The notes below the pieces were generated by a model. It had not been told where the DNA came from and did no database searches. It saw nothing but the letters and a program-made list of their open reading frames with translations. A stretch of DNA of 64,000 bases from Campylobacter concisus (GTDB lineage: Bacteria > Campylobacterota > Campylobacteria > Campylobacterales > Campylobacteraceae), in contig NZ_PIRM01000003.1 of assembly GCF_003049735.1 (NCBI RefSeq), positions 1-64,000 of the forward strand. The letters are read 5' to 3'. The position numbers and the translations under genes are program-made. This document shows, piece after piece, positions 9,661 through 18,483 of this stretch (positions within the stretch are counted from its first letter, which is position 1; each line of letters opens with the position of its first letter).

Positions 9661-10656
9661 TTAGATTAGTAGCATAAAGCCAGTGACTACGATATTTAAA
9701 ATTCCAAGCGGAAGCAAAATTTTCCAGCAAAATGCACTTAACTGATCAACTCTTAAATGTGCCCATGAAGCCCTTACCCAAAGAAAAAAGAAAAAGACAA
9801 TGCTTGATTTTAAGATGATCATCAAAGCACCTGGGATAAATAAAAATTCGTTAAATCCACCTAAAAATAAAATCGTAATGATGATGCTAGCAGCGATCAT
9901 ATTTGTGTATTCGCCGATAAAAAACATCGCCCATCTCATGCCACTATACTCGGTGCCATATCCTGCTACTATTTCTGTTTCGTTTTCTGTTAAGCAAAAT
10001 GGCGTTCTATTGCACTCCACAAAGCTTGCTATTAAAAAGAGTAAAAAGGCAAGGGGCTGCTTGAATATAAGCCAGCCAAAAATTCCTTTTTGATAGTTGT
10101 TTATATCCACAAGTGAGAGTGAGCTAGTTACCATTACGACGCTTAAAAGAGCCATGCCAGCGATTATTTCGAAACTAAGAAGTGAGACTACTGCGCGAGC
10201 TGCGCTAATTAGTGCAAATTTATTATAGCTTGCAAGACCTGCTGCAAGTGGAGAAAAAACGCAAACCGAAGCAACACCAGCGATGTATAAAATACCAACA
10301 TTTATATCTGAGAGAACCGGACGTAATGTATGTCCAAAAATTTCAAACTCAGGCAAAAATGGTACAGGTGCAAGCGCTGCAAATGCGGCGATGGCTGATA
10401 TTAGTGGAGCTATTAAAAAGATAAATTTATTCGTATTTGCTGGCACGATGTCCTCTTTTGTAAAGAGTTTTATCATGTCAGCTACTATCTGTAAAATTCC
10501 AGCTGGCCCTACCATATCAGGCCCTACGCGGCGCTGCATGTAAGCTAGTACCTTTCTCTCAGCATAAGTTGCAAGCCCTGCAAGGCTTGCCATGACGGCT
10601 AAGATGACCACGGCTTTAACAATAGTGCTTAGCACAAAAAATAGTGCTTCACTCAT
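9661..10656 (-). CDS. nuoH: NADH-quinone oxidoreductase subunit H
   Basis: A 331-residue polytopic protein and the membrane subunit that forms much of the quinone chamber. Signatures include TYAERKVLAYMQRRVGPDMVG near the N-terminus and FVECNRTPFCLTENETEIVAGYGTEYSGMRWAMFF, where the acidic quinone-site loop lies. It overlaps nuoG by 8 bases at its start, and nuoI begins 8 bp after its stop. Confidence 0.97.
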   Translation of the reverse strand: MSEALFFVLSTIVKAVVILAVMASLAGLATYAERKVLAYMQRRVGPDMVGPAGILQIVADMIKLFTKEDIVPANTNKFIFLIAPLISAIAAFAALAPVPFLPEFEIFGHTLRPVLSDINVGILYIAGVASVCVFSPLAAGLASYNKFALISAARAVVSLLSFEIIAGMALLSVVMVTSSLSLVDINNYQKGIFGWLIFKQPLAFLLFLIASFVECNRTPFCLTENETEIVAGYGTEYSGMRWAMFFIGEYTNMIAASIIITILFLGGFNEFLFIPGALMIILKSSIVFFFFLWVRASWAHLRVDQLSAFCWKILLPLGILNIVVTGFMLLI

Positions 10657-12949
10657 CTTTTACCTTTATGATTTTAACTACGGCGTAGCTTTTACCATTA
10701 AATATAACGCCCACATTAAGCTTATCGTCATAATCACCTAAATACGCAGCGACTCCGCCAAGCTCGCTATCAAGCTCCACACAAATGGCAAGCTTTCGCC
10801 TATCTTTTTCTAAAACAATCGCTTCATTTTGTGAAATTTCAAATTTAGCCATAAATTCGCTACTTGCATAAAGCTTCGCTCTTTTGGCTGTTTGTGTGGC
10901 GTAGTTTGCAAAAAATGATGGCAAATTTATAGGATTTGCAAGACTTATAAGTGCCTCGTCATCTTTTAAATTTATGCTCTTGCTATCTTTTAAAAGTGGC
11001 TCTATATCATCATTTGGCGTGAAATTTGAAATTTCTAGTTTATAACCTCTGTGACTTGTGCCGTCATTTGCATAAAAATTTTCTAAATCATCAAATTTAA
11101 TGCCTTTGTAACCCTTTTCTTTTGGTAAATTTGGCGTGTAATCAATCGTATTTTTAGCCATTAGTCCAAGCGCGTTTGCGATATCGTTTAGAAAATAACC
11201 TTTGTGCGGTATTGCCACATTTGTTGGCACTAGGGCGTTATTTATGCTTGTAAATGTTCCTTCTTGCTGATTTAGCGCGCTAGCATCGATGTCACCTTCA
11301 AAAATGCTAAATTTATAATCACCATTTTCGTTATAGCCAAGCGTCTTGCCAAGCTTTTTCTCGCTTGTAAGAGTGCAAATTTTAGCAACGCCAAGTGAGT
11401 TTGTGCGTGGTGGTATTAGCATCACACGAAATGGCGTAGCTCTTGCGATCACTCCAGTAAGTGCGGCTAGTAAATTCGCATTTTCATCTGTGTAAAAATC
11501 GCTTCCTAAAATGAGCGTAAATTTGCTTTTGCCCTCGCTTAAAGCTGGTATATCTAAGCCAAAATTTTCATCAAAATTTGCTAGTTTTGATGTAAGTGTG
11601 CTAGGTAAATTTTCACCCCAGTTTTTAAGTATAAAAAGTAAAATTTGCTCTAATTTTCCAGCCTCATGCATCACGCAAGCGAAATTCTTTGAAAATTTCT
11701 TCACGACCTCATCGGCTATGTGATGAAAGTAAATTCCAGCTGCTTTATTCATTTTTAAAGCGTTATTTAACTTAAAGCTTGTCACTGGGCTTTCGTGTCT
11801 TAAGAAACTGCCAGCACTGATGATAAAATCGCTATTTTTAATATCTGTATAGTCTGCGTTATATGAGCTAAGCCCACTAAATTCGCTAAATTTATTTAAA
11901 AATTTTTGATAATTTAGCGCCTCATTGTTTATTAGATTTAGATCAAATTTCTCTCTTAAACACTCTAAAATAAGGGCTTCTTCGTTCGTGATGAAGCTAT
12001 TAAATTTTATATTTTTGATCGCACCATTTTTAATATTTAAAACAATCTCTTCAAATTTTTCTTCATTTTTACAGGCAAGCTCGTTGTGAAAGTCATAGCC
12101 AAACCTAGCTGCTCCACTTACCTCACCAAATGTAAAATCATTGCTGACGCGGTAAATTTGCTTACTTCTATCGCTAGTACTCTTTTCTTTTACATCATAG
12201 TAAATTAGCTCGCAGTCGCTTTGATGTGGATTTGCTGCTGGGATAGGGTTTAGCTCCCAGATATTTGTGCTATATTGAAAATGCGAACTAATAAGTGCTC
12301 CAGTAGGACAAACGCTGATACACTCGCCGCAAAATGAGCAGTCAAGACTCTCGCCCACGCTTGGACCTATTAAGCTTTTTTGCATCTTGCTAAAAACAGC
12401 ATAGGCATCTTTTGACATACTCTCTTTTAGCTCTTTTGGCACCTCAACGCCTCTTGGTACGGTCTTTAGTGCACTCTCACCGATCCTATCTTTGCAAACA
12501 GTGACACATCTTTCGCAGACTATGCAAAGAGCTGGATCGTAGTTGATTAGCCCCCATTTTTTATGTGGTTTGTGTGTGTCAGCGATGGCAAATTTTTGCT
12601 CATTTACTTTTAGATGTGTGGTTAAATTTTGTAGTTCACATTCGCCGCTTTTGTCACAAACGCCACATTGAATCGGATGATTTACGCAATAAGTCTGCAT
12701 GATCGCATTTCGCTCGGCAGCGATTTCTGGTGTGTTTGTATAAATTTGCATATCCTCTTTTGCTTTGGCGTTGCAGCTATAAACTACTTTGCCGTTTGCC
12801 TCAACCATGCAAAGCCTACAAGCAAGAGTTGGTGAGCAACCGCTAAGATAGCAAAGAGCTGGGATATAAATTCCATTTGCTCTTGCAATATTTAGGATGC
12901 TCTCGCCTTCATCTGCCTCTAAAATTTGATCATTTATGCTTATTTTCAT
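10649..12949 (-). CDS. nuoG: NADH-quinone oxidoreductase subunit G
   Basis: A 766-residue iron-sulfur subunit. Residues 1-75 form a [2Fe-2S] ferredoxin domain with Cys33, Cys44, Cys47 and Cys59. Next come the HPIQCGVCDKSGEC motif (near residues 91-105) and two ferredoxin-type motifs, CIVCERCVTVC and CSFCGECISVCPTGA. The remainder is a degenerate molybdopterin-oxidoreductase-like region. As there is no NuoF here, NuoG is the likely entry point for electrons from a donor other than NADH; flavodoxin has been proposed for C. jejuni. The start overlaps the upstream gene by 4 bases (ATGA). Confidence 0.95.
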   Translation of the reverse strand: MKISINDQILEADEGESILNIARANGIYIPALCYLSGCSPTLACRLCMVEANGKVVYSCNAKAKEDMQIYTNTPEIAAERNAIMQTYCVNHPIQCGVCDKSGECELQNLTTHLKVNEQKFAIADTHKPHKKWGLINYDPALCIVCERCVTVCKDRIGESALKTVPRGVEVPKELKESMSKDAYAVFSKMQKSLIGPSVGESLDCSFCGECISVCPTGALISSHFQYSTNIWELNPIPAANPHQSDCELIYYDVKEKSTSDRSKQIYRVSNDFTFGEVSGAARFGYDFHNELACKNEEKFEEIVLNIKNGAIKNIKFNSFITNEEALILECLREKFDLNLINNEALNYQKFLNKFSEFSGLSSYNADYTDIKNSDFIISAGSFLRHESPVTSFKLNNALKMNKAAGIYFHHIADEVVKKFSKNFACVMHEAGKLEQILLFILKNWGENLPSTLTSKLANFDENFGLDIPALSEGKSKFTLILGSDFYTDENANLLAALTGVIARATPFRVMLIPPRTNSLGVAKICTLTSEKKLGKTLGYNENGDYKFSIFEGDIDASALNQQEGTFTSINNALVPTNVAIPHKGYFLNDIANALGLMAKNTIDYTPNLPKEKGYKGIKFDDLENFYANDGTSHRGYKLEISNFTPNDDIEPLLKDSKSINLKDDEALISLANPINLPSFFANYATQTAKRAKLYASSEFMAKFEISQNEAIVLEKDRRKLAICVELDSELGGVAAYLGDYDDKLNVGVIFNGKSYAVVKIIKVKDE

Positions 12950-13656
12950 TTACTAACTACTACTTGTTTAAATGCGTATCCATCAAACTCTTTTGCGCCA
13001 AATATCGCAACTGTGCCTTTTAGCGAATGGTCTAGTTTAAATTTTGCCGTCACGCTAAAATCTTTTGCTTTAAGCTCTAGCATATCGCCATCTTTTGCCT
13101 TTGCTACGATACCAAACTGCACGCCGCCCACGATCTCATCGCTTGCGTTTTTGTTTAGATAAACGACTGCTCCGTCAAAATTTTCAAGCTCTTTTAGCTC
13201 GTCTATTTTGTGGTAATCATTAAATTCTTTCTTGCAACCACCAGCCAAAACGACATTTTTGCCTAAAATTTCAAGTAACCAAAAGATCGCATCTTTATCT
13301 GGATGAGTAAAAAATGAATCATCAACAACGATGTTTTTAACATCCTTTATCCACTCGCCTAGCTCTTCAAATTCCTCTTCGCCAACATTGCACTCGCCAC
13401 TTATCAGTCCATCATCAAGCTCGCTAAAAAACTTATCGCAAGATAAATTTGCGTATTTGCAAAGAAGAGCTAAGACATAGCTTATTGAGCCTATTTCGCA
13501 GCGGATTAAATTTTCGCCACCAAGCTCGCTATCTTCGATGCAAGAGATATATTTAAACTCGTGCTCTTTTATCTTTTTTGCTAAATTTTTATCGCTCAAG
13601 CTTAGTAAATTTGCGATGCTTAAGCTTTTGCCTGCTATTAAATCATTAAATTTCAT
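12946..13656 (-). CDS. Small protein in the NuoF position of Campylobacter complex I (Cj1574c-like)
   Basis: A 236-residue protein with no FMN or NADH binding motif and no iron-sulfur cysteine pattern, so it is not NuoF although it occupies the nuoF position. C. jejuni has an equivalent small gene here (Cj1574c), thought to adapt complex I to a non-NADH electron donor. I start it at the ATG at 13656 (MKFNDLIAGK), which makes a 4-base ATGA overlap with the upstream gene. An in-frame start at 13686 would overlap that gene by over 30 bases. It also overlaps nuoG by 4 bases. Confidence 0.8.
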   Translation of the reverse strand: MKFNDLIAGKSLSIANLLSLSDKNLAKKIKEHEFKYISCIEDSELGGENLIRCEIGSISYVLALLCKYANLSCDKFFSELDDGLISGECNVGEEEFEELGEWIKDVKNIVVDDSFFTHPDKDAIFWLLEILGKNVVLAGGCKKEFNDYHKIDELKELENFDGAVVYLNKNASDEIVGGVQFGIVAKAKDGDMLELKAKDFSVTAKFKLDHSLKGTVAIFGAKEFDGYAFKQVVVSK

Positions 13657-13883
13657 ATCTTGCCCTTTTTTATGGTTAATACCCAATCAACTTGGTTAAA
13701 TTTAAGCGAGTTCATCACTTCGCAGTTTAGATTATAGGCTAAATTTACAGCCTTTGCCACGCCGCTAAAATCGCCTATCTCAAATAAAAATATAATCACT
13801 TCGCCAGCCTCGCTAGCCTTTATCTGTTGTCCAAGAGCGCTCAAAAACTCACTCTTTAAGTGCCTAAGATCGACCCTTCTCAT
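13653..13883 (-). CDS. Small protein in the NuoE position of Campylobacter complex I (Cj1575c-like)
   Basis: A 76-residue soluble protein starting MRRVDLRHLK. It has none of the four cysteines of the NuoE thioredoxin-like [2Fe-2S] domain (its single cysteine is in NLNCEVMN). In C. jejuni the corresponding gene Cj1575c replaces nuoE. The overlaps with nuoD and with the next gene are both 4 bases, so it is translated as part of the operon. Its biochemical role cannot be read from the sequence. Confidence 0.8.
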   Translation of the reverse strand: MRRVDLRHLKSEFLSALGQQIKASEAGEVIIFLFEIGDFSGVAKAVNLAYNLNCEVMNSLKFNQVDWVLTIKKGKI

Positions 13884-15109
13884 CTATCGACCTCGCCTAA
13901 GATGATATTTGTGCTACCAATTATCGTAGCGACGTCAGCGACGTACTGACCTACTAATAAATCTTCATAAATAGCGCAGTGCCAAAAGCTTGGCGTGCGA
14001 ATTTTTAGGCGATATGGGCTTGCGCTGCCGTCTGAGTTTATATAAATTCCAAGCTCTCCCTTTGGCGACTCGCTAGCAAAGTAAATTTCACCTTTTGGAG
14101 GCTTTAGCCCTTGGGTTATTAGCACAAAATGCTGCATTAGTGAGTAGTTTTGGCTCATTATCTGCTCTTTTGAAGCGCTCACGTAATCTGGCGCATCGGC
14201 GATGATAGCGGGGCTGCTTGTTTGATACTTGCTAACGCACTGCTTTAAAATTTTCACGCACTCACGCATCTCTTTCATGTAAAGCAGATACCTTGCGTAG
14301 CAGTCGCCGTGTGTCGCATAAGGCACGTCAAATTCTAGCTCATCATAGATGAGATATGGCTCTTCTTTTCTTATATCACGCGCCACACCGCTTGCTCTTA
14401 GCATGACGCCAGAGCAGCCGCTACTAAGGGCTAGCTCTTTACTGACTACGCCCACGTCAATAAGCCTTGCTTGCCAAATTCTATTTTCACTTAGTAGATC
14501 TTCGTAAAGCGTGATGTCGCTTGGAAATTTCTCGCAAAATTTAAGCAGCTCCTCGCACCAGCCATCAGGCAGATCAAGCGGCATGCCACCGATCCTTATG
14601 GAGCTATGAGTTAGCCTTGCGCCGCAGTATTTTTCTATGAGATCAAGGACATATTCGCGCTCTCTAAATGCGTATAAAAAGACGCTCATTACCCCAACAT
14701 CAAGGGCATGCGTAGCTAAAAATAAAAGGTGCGAGCTGATGCGGTTTAGCTCTAAAAGCATCACTCTAATGATCTGCGCACGGCGAGGCACTTCGATACC
14801 GCAAAGTTTCTCCACAGCCGCACAAAATGCGTAGTTATTGGCACTCGATGCTATGTAATCAACCCTGTCAGTTACTGGGATAAATTCCTGATAGGTCATA
14901 TTTTCAGCCATTTTTTCAACGCCTCGGTGCATGAAGCCAACCTCTGGTATGGCGTGCACGACCTTTTCGCCATCAAGCTCAAGCACAAGCTTTAACTGAC
15001 CATGAGCGCTTGGGTGCTGTGGGCCAAAATTTAGTATCATCTTGCCGTCATTTTGCTCAAATTCTAAATTTTCAAAAAATGGTTTTAAGCGGTTTGGTGA
15101 CTGACTCAA
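13880..15109 (-). CDS. nuoD: NADH-quinone oxidoreductase subunit D
   Basis: A 409-residue subunit related to the large subunit of NiFe hydrogenases. Signatures are NFGPQHPSAHGQLKLVLELDGE at the N-terminus, GFMHRGVEKMAE, DRVDYIASSANNYAF and SSIRIGGMPLDLP. With NuoB it forms the quinone-binding site at the base of the peripheral arm. The C-terminus ends in ADVATIIGSTNIILGEVDR, the normal complete end. It overlaps both neighbours by 4 bases. Confidence 0.97.
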   Translation of the reverse strand: MSQSPNRLKPFFENLEFEQNDGKMILNFGPQHPSAHGQLKLVLELDGEKVVHAIPEVGFMHRGVEKMAENMTYQEFIPVTDRVDYIASSANNYAFCAAVEKLCGIEVPRRAQIIRVMLLELNRISSHLLFLATHALDVGVMSVFLYAFREREYVLDLIEKYCGARLTHSSIRIGGMPLDLPDGWCEELLKFCEKFPSDITLYEDLLSENRIWQARLIDVGVVSKELALSSGCSGVMLRASGVARDIRKEEPYLIYDELEFDVPYATHGDCYARYLLYMKEMRECVKILKQCVSKYQTSSPAIIADAPDYVSASKEQIMSQNYSLMQHFVLITQGLKPPKGEIYFASESPKGELGIYINSDGSASPYRLKIRTPSFWHCAIYEDLLVGQYVADVATIIGSTNIILGEVDR

Positions 15110-15864
15110 GGTCTTTCCTTTACTATCTGGCTCTGGCTAAATTTAGCCTTTTTGACAAATTTTACTCCGCCATCTTCTTGATACTCGTACTCTTCGCTAA
15201 ATACTCTTGAAAATCCAAAGGTATTTTTCTCTTCAATATAAGCTGGATCGCGGTTTTCTTCGCCAATTTGCTCTCTAAACTCACTTCCAAAAATTTTATC
15301 CACCTCGTACCATTTAGCAGCCTCGTCGCCAGTTAGCGGATAGCTCTTTAAGAGCGGGTGTGAGTGCCAGTCATCAGGCATGATGAGGCGCTTTAAATTT
15401 GGATGATCTTTAATGAGAACGCCACTTAGATCATACATTTCGCGCTCAGCCCAGTTTGCGCTTTTGTAAAGCCCACAAACGCTTTTTAACATTTCATCCT
15501 TTTTTACAAAGCATTTTACACGAGCGCGTCTATTTTTACTAATGCTAAGAAGCTGATAAAAGACCTCATATCCGCCTTTTACACTTATAAAATCAAGTGC
15601 TGCAAGCTCACTAAGCTGTTCGTAACCAAAAGATTTTAATACTTCAAGAGCTTTAAAATTTTCACTAGAATTTACATAAATTACAAGCTGATCAAACTCC
15701 ACGTAGCTAGATAAAATTTCTACTCCGCTTTGTCCTAAGATAGCTAGCTCTTCATCAAATTTAGAATCTTTTACTTCATCTTTTGAAGTCTGCTTTTCTA
15801 TGTAAAATTTTTCTTTGTAATACTGCTTTTTTTGTAGATCGTTTTTTGGCTTATACTCTCTCAT
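15106..15864 (-). CDS. nuoC: NADH-quinone oxidoreductase subunit C
   Basis: A 252-residue soluble subunit. The NuoC signature lies in the second half ([29 protein letters not shown] followed by HPLLKSYPL). The first 60 residues are charged and variable, longer than in many bacteria. It connects NuoB and NuoD in the peripheral arm. It is separate from nuoD, unlike the fused NuoCD of E. coli. The overlaps with nuoB and nuoD are 4 bases each. Confidence 0.95.
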   Translation of the reverse strand: MREYKPKNDLQKKQYYKEKFYIEKQTSKDEVKDSKFDEELAILGQSGVEILSSYVEFDQLVIYVNSSENFKALEVLKSFGYEQLSELAALDFISVKGGYEVFYQLLSISKNRRARVKCFVKKDEMLKSVCGLYKSANWAEREMYDLSGVLIKDHPNLKRLIMPDDWHSHPLLKSYPLTGDEAAKWYEVDKIFGSEFREQIGEENRDPAYIEEKNTFGFSRVFSEEYEYQEDGGVKFVKKAKFSQSQIVKERP

Positions 15865-16373
15865 ATCTCAAGCTTCCTTGGCTTTTGCGCCCTAAATGCA
15901 CTTTGTTTTCTTATCTTTTTTTGAAGCATCATAAGTGCATATTGAAGCGTCTCTGGACGCGGGGCACAGCCTGGGATGTAGATATCAACTGGTATTATCC
16001 TATCCACGCCTTGAACGGTAGAATAGGTGTTAAACATGCCACCAGTGTTCGCACAGCTACCCATTGAGATGACCCATTTTGGCTCAGGCATCTGATCATA
16101 AAGACGCCTTGTAAATTCAGCGTGTTTTTTAGTTAGCGTGCCAGCTATGATCATCACCTCTGAGTGTCTTGGGCTAGCCCTAAAAATGGTGCCAAATCTA
16201 TCAAAGTCATATCTACTAGCGCCACTTGCCATCATCTCTATCGCACAGCAAGCGAGCCCGTAGCTAAGTGCCCAAAGCGAGTTGCTCCTACCCCACTGAA
16301 CGAGCTTATCAACGGTTGTTAAAACGACTGGCAAGCCACCATTTGCAGCGTAATTTATCTGATGCTTTGCCAT
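15861..16373 (-). CDS. nuoB: NADH-quinone oxidoreductase subunit B
   Basis: A 170-residue subunit carrying cluster N2, the last cluster before quinone. The ligands are visible: the adjacent cysteines in [12 protein letters not shown], the cysteine in [12 protein letters not shown], and the one in [12 protein letters not shown]. Length is normal for the family. The gene starts 19 bases inside nuoA, so it is probably translated by coupling. Confidence 0.97.
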   Translation of the reverse strand: MAKHQINYAANGGLPVVLTTVDKLVQWGRSNSLWALSYGLACCAIEMMASGASRYDFDRFGTIFRASPRHSEVMIIAGTLTKKHAEFTRRLYDQMPEPKWVISMGSCANTGGMFNTYSTVQGVDRIIPVDIYIPGCAPRPETLQYALMMLQKKIRKQSAFRAQKPRKLEI

Positions 16374-16744
16374 TTAAAGACTCCTTTTTGCCAAGCATAA
16401 GCAAAGCCGATAAGTAAAATCGCCACAAAAAGTAACATTTCGATTAGTCCAAAAATTCCAAGTAGCCTAAAATCCACCGCCCACGGATACATAAAGATGA
16501 CTTCAACATCAAACAAAATAAATAAAATTCCATAAAAAAAGTAGTGGATATTTATCTTATTTGGCTGTTTTACGGTGGTTGGACCACACTCATAAAAGCC
16601 AAGTTTTAAGCGCTCGGTATTGCGGTTAGCTAGTTTTTTGCTTATTTTTGAAGATAAGAATGTTATTAAACAAAATGAACAAGTCGCTAGTAAAAGTATG
16701 ATAAATGCCCCAAAATAGGTACTTTCAAGCTCTGAATGTGACAT
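16355..16744 (-). CDS. nuoA: NADH-quinone oxidoreductase subunit A
   Basis: A 129-residue protein with three membrane helices. The signature FYECGPTT lies between helices 1 and 2 (the Cys loop), and [25 protein letters not shown] is the conserved second helix. It is the first gene of the nuo operon, which runs through nuoN. An AAGG-type ribosome binding site lies about 9 bases upstream of the ATG. Confidence 0.96.
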   Translation of the reverse strand: MSHSELESTYFGAFIILLLATCSFCLITFLSSKISKKLANRNTERLKLGFYECGPTTVKQPNKINIHYFFYGILFILFDVEVIFMYPWAVDFRLLGIFGLIEMLLFVAILLIGFAYAWQKGVFKWQSIR

Positions 16745-16768
16745 ACTTTGCCTTTTTTAATTTTTAAG

Positions 16769-16774
16769 ATTCTA
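16769..16774 (-). promoter_or_regulatory. Candidate -10 element for the nuo operon
   Basis: On the minus strand TAGAAT lies about 25 bases upstream of the nuoA start, within the 105-bp gap that separates the operon from the ABC gene. It fits a Campylobacter sigma-70 -10 box, but there is no T-rich or TTGACA-like support upstream, so this is a weak call. Confidence 0.35.
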
Positions 16775-16849
16775 CTAAATTTAAATTTATTTGAGCTTGA
16801 AACGGCTTAAGAGTAGGGTGAGTATTGTGCTTTTGTGTAAAAATTACTC

Positions 16850-17746
16850 CTATTTTATCTTCTCAACTGCATCTTTTGCAGCACTTATTCGCTCGCTCTC
16901 GTCTAGCTCACGCACAAAGCCATCTTTTACCAAGATGATCCTAGTTGCTACATCAAAATAGCTATCATCGTGGCTAACAGCGATTATACTTATGCCCTTA
17001 CTTTGCAAAAATGGCAAAATTTCTTTATAAAATTTTCGCTTAAAGAGCGGATCTTGATCTGCTGCCCATTCATCTAGGATAAGGATAGAGCGGTGCTCTA
17101 AGATGGCTATTAAAAGACTTAGACGCTTTCGCTGACCGGTTGAGAGTTGCGTGGTACTAAGCTTATTATCTATGACACTTACTTTTTTGTCGATCTCAAG
17201 CAAGGCTAAAAGCTCGTCTATTTCGTTTTGGCTAGCAAAGCCATTATGAGAGAGCGTTTGCGAAAATAGATAAAAATCGGCAAAAATAGCGCTAATCTTT
17301 GCCTGGTAGCTTTGTAAATTTCTTTCATCTATCTTTGTGCTATCAAGGTAAATATTGCCACTACTTGGGCGCATTAGCCCGCAAAGTAAATTTATAAGCG
17401 TACTTTTGCCGCTACCATTTTTACCGATGATAAATGTTATCTCGCCGCGTTTGATCTCTAAATTTACGTCTTTTAGGCTAAATTTGCCGTGAGTGTAGTT
17501 GAAATTTATATCTTTTAGTTTTATGCTTTGCCAATTATCGCTTAGGCTATCGTCAAATTTAAAGTCTTCCTTAAAATTATTTAGATTTAAACTCATGATC
17601 TTCTCTAAGCTCACCTTTGCACTAAGTGCGGCTGGTATGGAGCCAACCATGCTCATAAATGAGCCTCTTAAAAATAGTATCGTAAGACTTATACTAAGTG
17701 CTGTTTGCAGGCTCGCCCAGTCAAATGCACGCACAAAAATACACAA
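16850..17746 (-). pseudogene. Cyclic-peptide-type ABC exporter, C-terminal part (last membrane segment and ATPase), after a frameshift
   Basis: This frame encodes the end of the membrane domain and a complete ABC ATPase. It has Walker A GKNGSGKST, signature LSTGQRKRLSLL and Walker B ILILDEWAADQDP, followed by the switch histidine in AVSHDD. The DEWAADQDP form is typical of the SyrD/PvdE/YojI group of exporters, which carry peptides, siderophore precursors or similar molecules. The frame has no convincing start: a TTG at 17746 is the first possible one and lacks context. Together with 17689-18483 it would make one protein of about 540 residues, the normal length. The break is probably one base lost near an A5 run (T5 on the coding strand) at 17735-17739. 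Confidence 0.75.
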
Positions 17747-18483
17747 AGTCCAACTGAGCCAAGCAGCATAATATTTGTAAAATTATCGCTTAATGAGTGA
17801 TAAATATCGGCCTTTACCATATTTTGACGTTTTTTATCGCCTGTAAAATTTAACTCATCAAAGCAGACACTTGCCCTTGCTCTATTTAAACTAAGCTCTC
17901 TATGCCCCTCTACGATATCGTCGTAGTGCTTTTGCAATGCGTCATCTTGAACTCTAGAATGCTTAAAATAAAGATGAATTTTTTTCATAAAAAGCGTATT
18001 TATAAAAAGAGTCGCACCGATCCAAACGGATAAAAAGATAAAAATTTTTGGAGCTATTACACAAAGATAGATGCTGGCGCAGACGATAAAAACTAAGCTT
18101 TGTATAAAGCCAGTAGCGCTCATAAAAGCAAATGTGATCGTTTTTATGTCATTGTTTAGGCTAGCTATGATCTTTGCTTTGCCGATCTCGTTTATCACGC
18201 TATTTGTCGTATCTAAAATTTGCTTTACACTTTGATATCTTAGCTCGTAGATAAATTTATGTCCAAAATTTGTAAGCGATATATTTGCTACGATGGCGCT
18301 TACAAAAAATAAGAGCAAAACCACTATAAATTTAACCACTATAAAGGTGTCAAATTCTTTTAAGCTTACAAGCTCATTATTTATAAATGAAAGAGTCCAG
18401 ACGCCAAGCCCGCTAAATACGAGTGTTAATAACACTATTTTAGAAATTTGGTAGATGTTTTTTTTAATTAAATTTGCAAGCAT
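17689..18483 (-). pseudogene. Cyclic-peptide-type ABC exporter, N-terminal membrane domain, truncated by a frameshift
   Basis: The N-terminal half of the exporter: about 255 residues with five or so hydrophobic segments, then a short out-of-frame tail (HLTGRACKQHLV) before the stop. Adding one T to the T5 run opposite 17735-17739 would read VGLCVFFVRAFDWASLQTALS straight into the downstream frame, restoring the sixth helix and ATPase. The ATG at 18483 shares one base with the stop of the radical SAM gene (TAATG), so the two genes are coupled. It could be a true pseudogene, a phase-switched gene or a sequencing error. Confidence 0.75.

Noticed and set aside
17700..17760. Programmed -1 frameshift in the ABC gene
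   Set aside because: The site A-TTT-TTG lacks the X-XXY-YYZ pattern and I see no stem-loop or upstream Shine-Dalgarno stimulator. Mutation or sequencing error is simpler.
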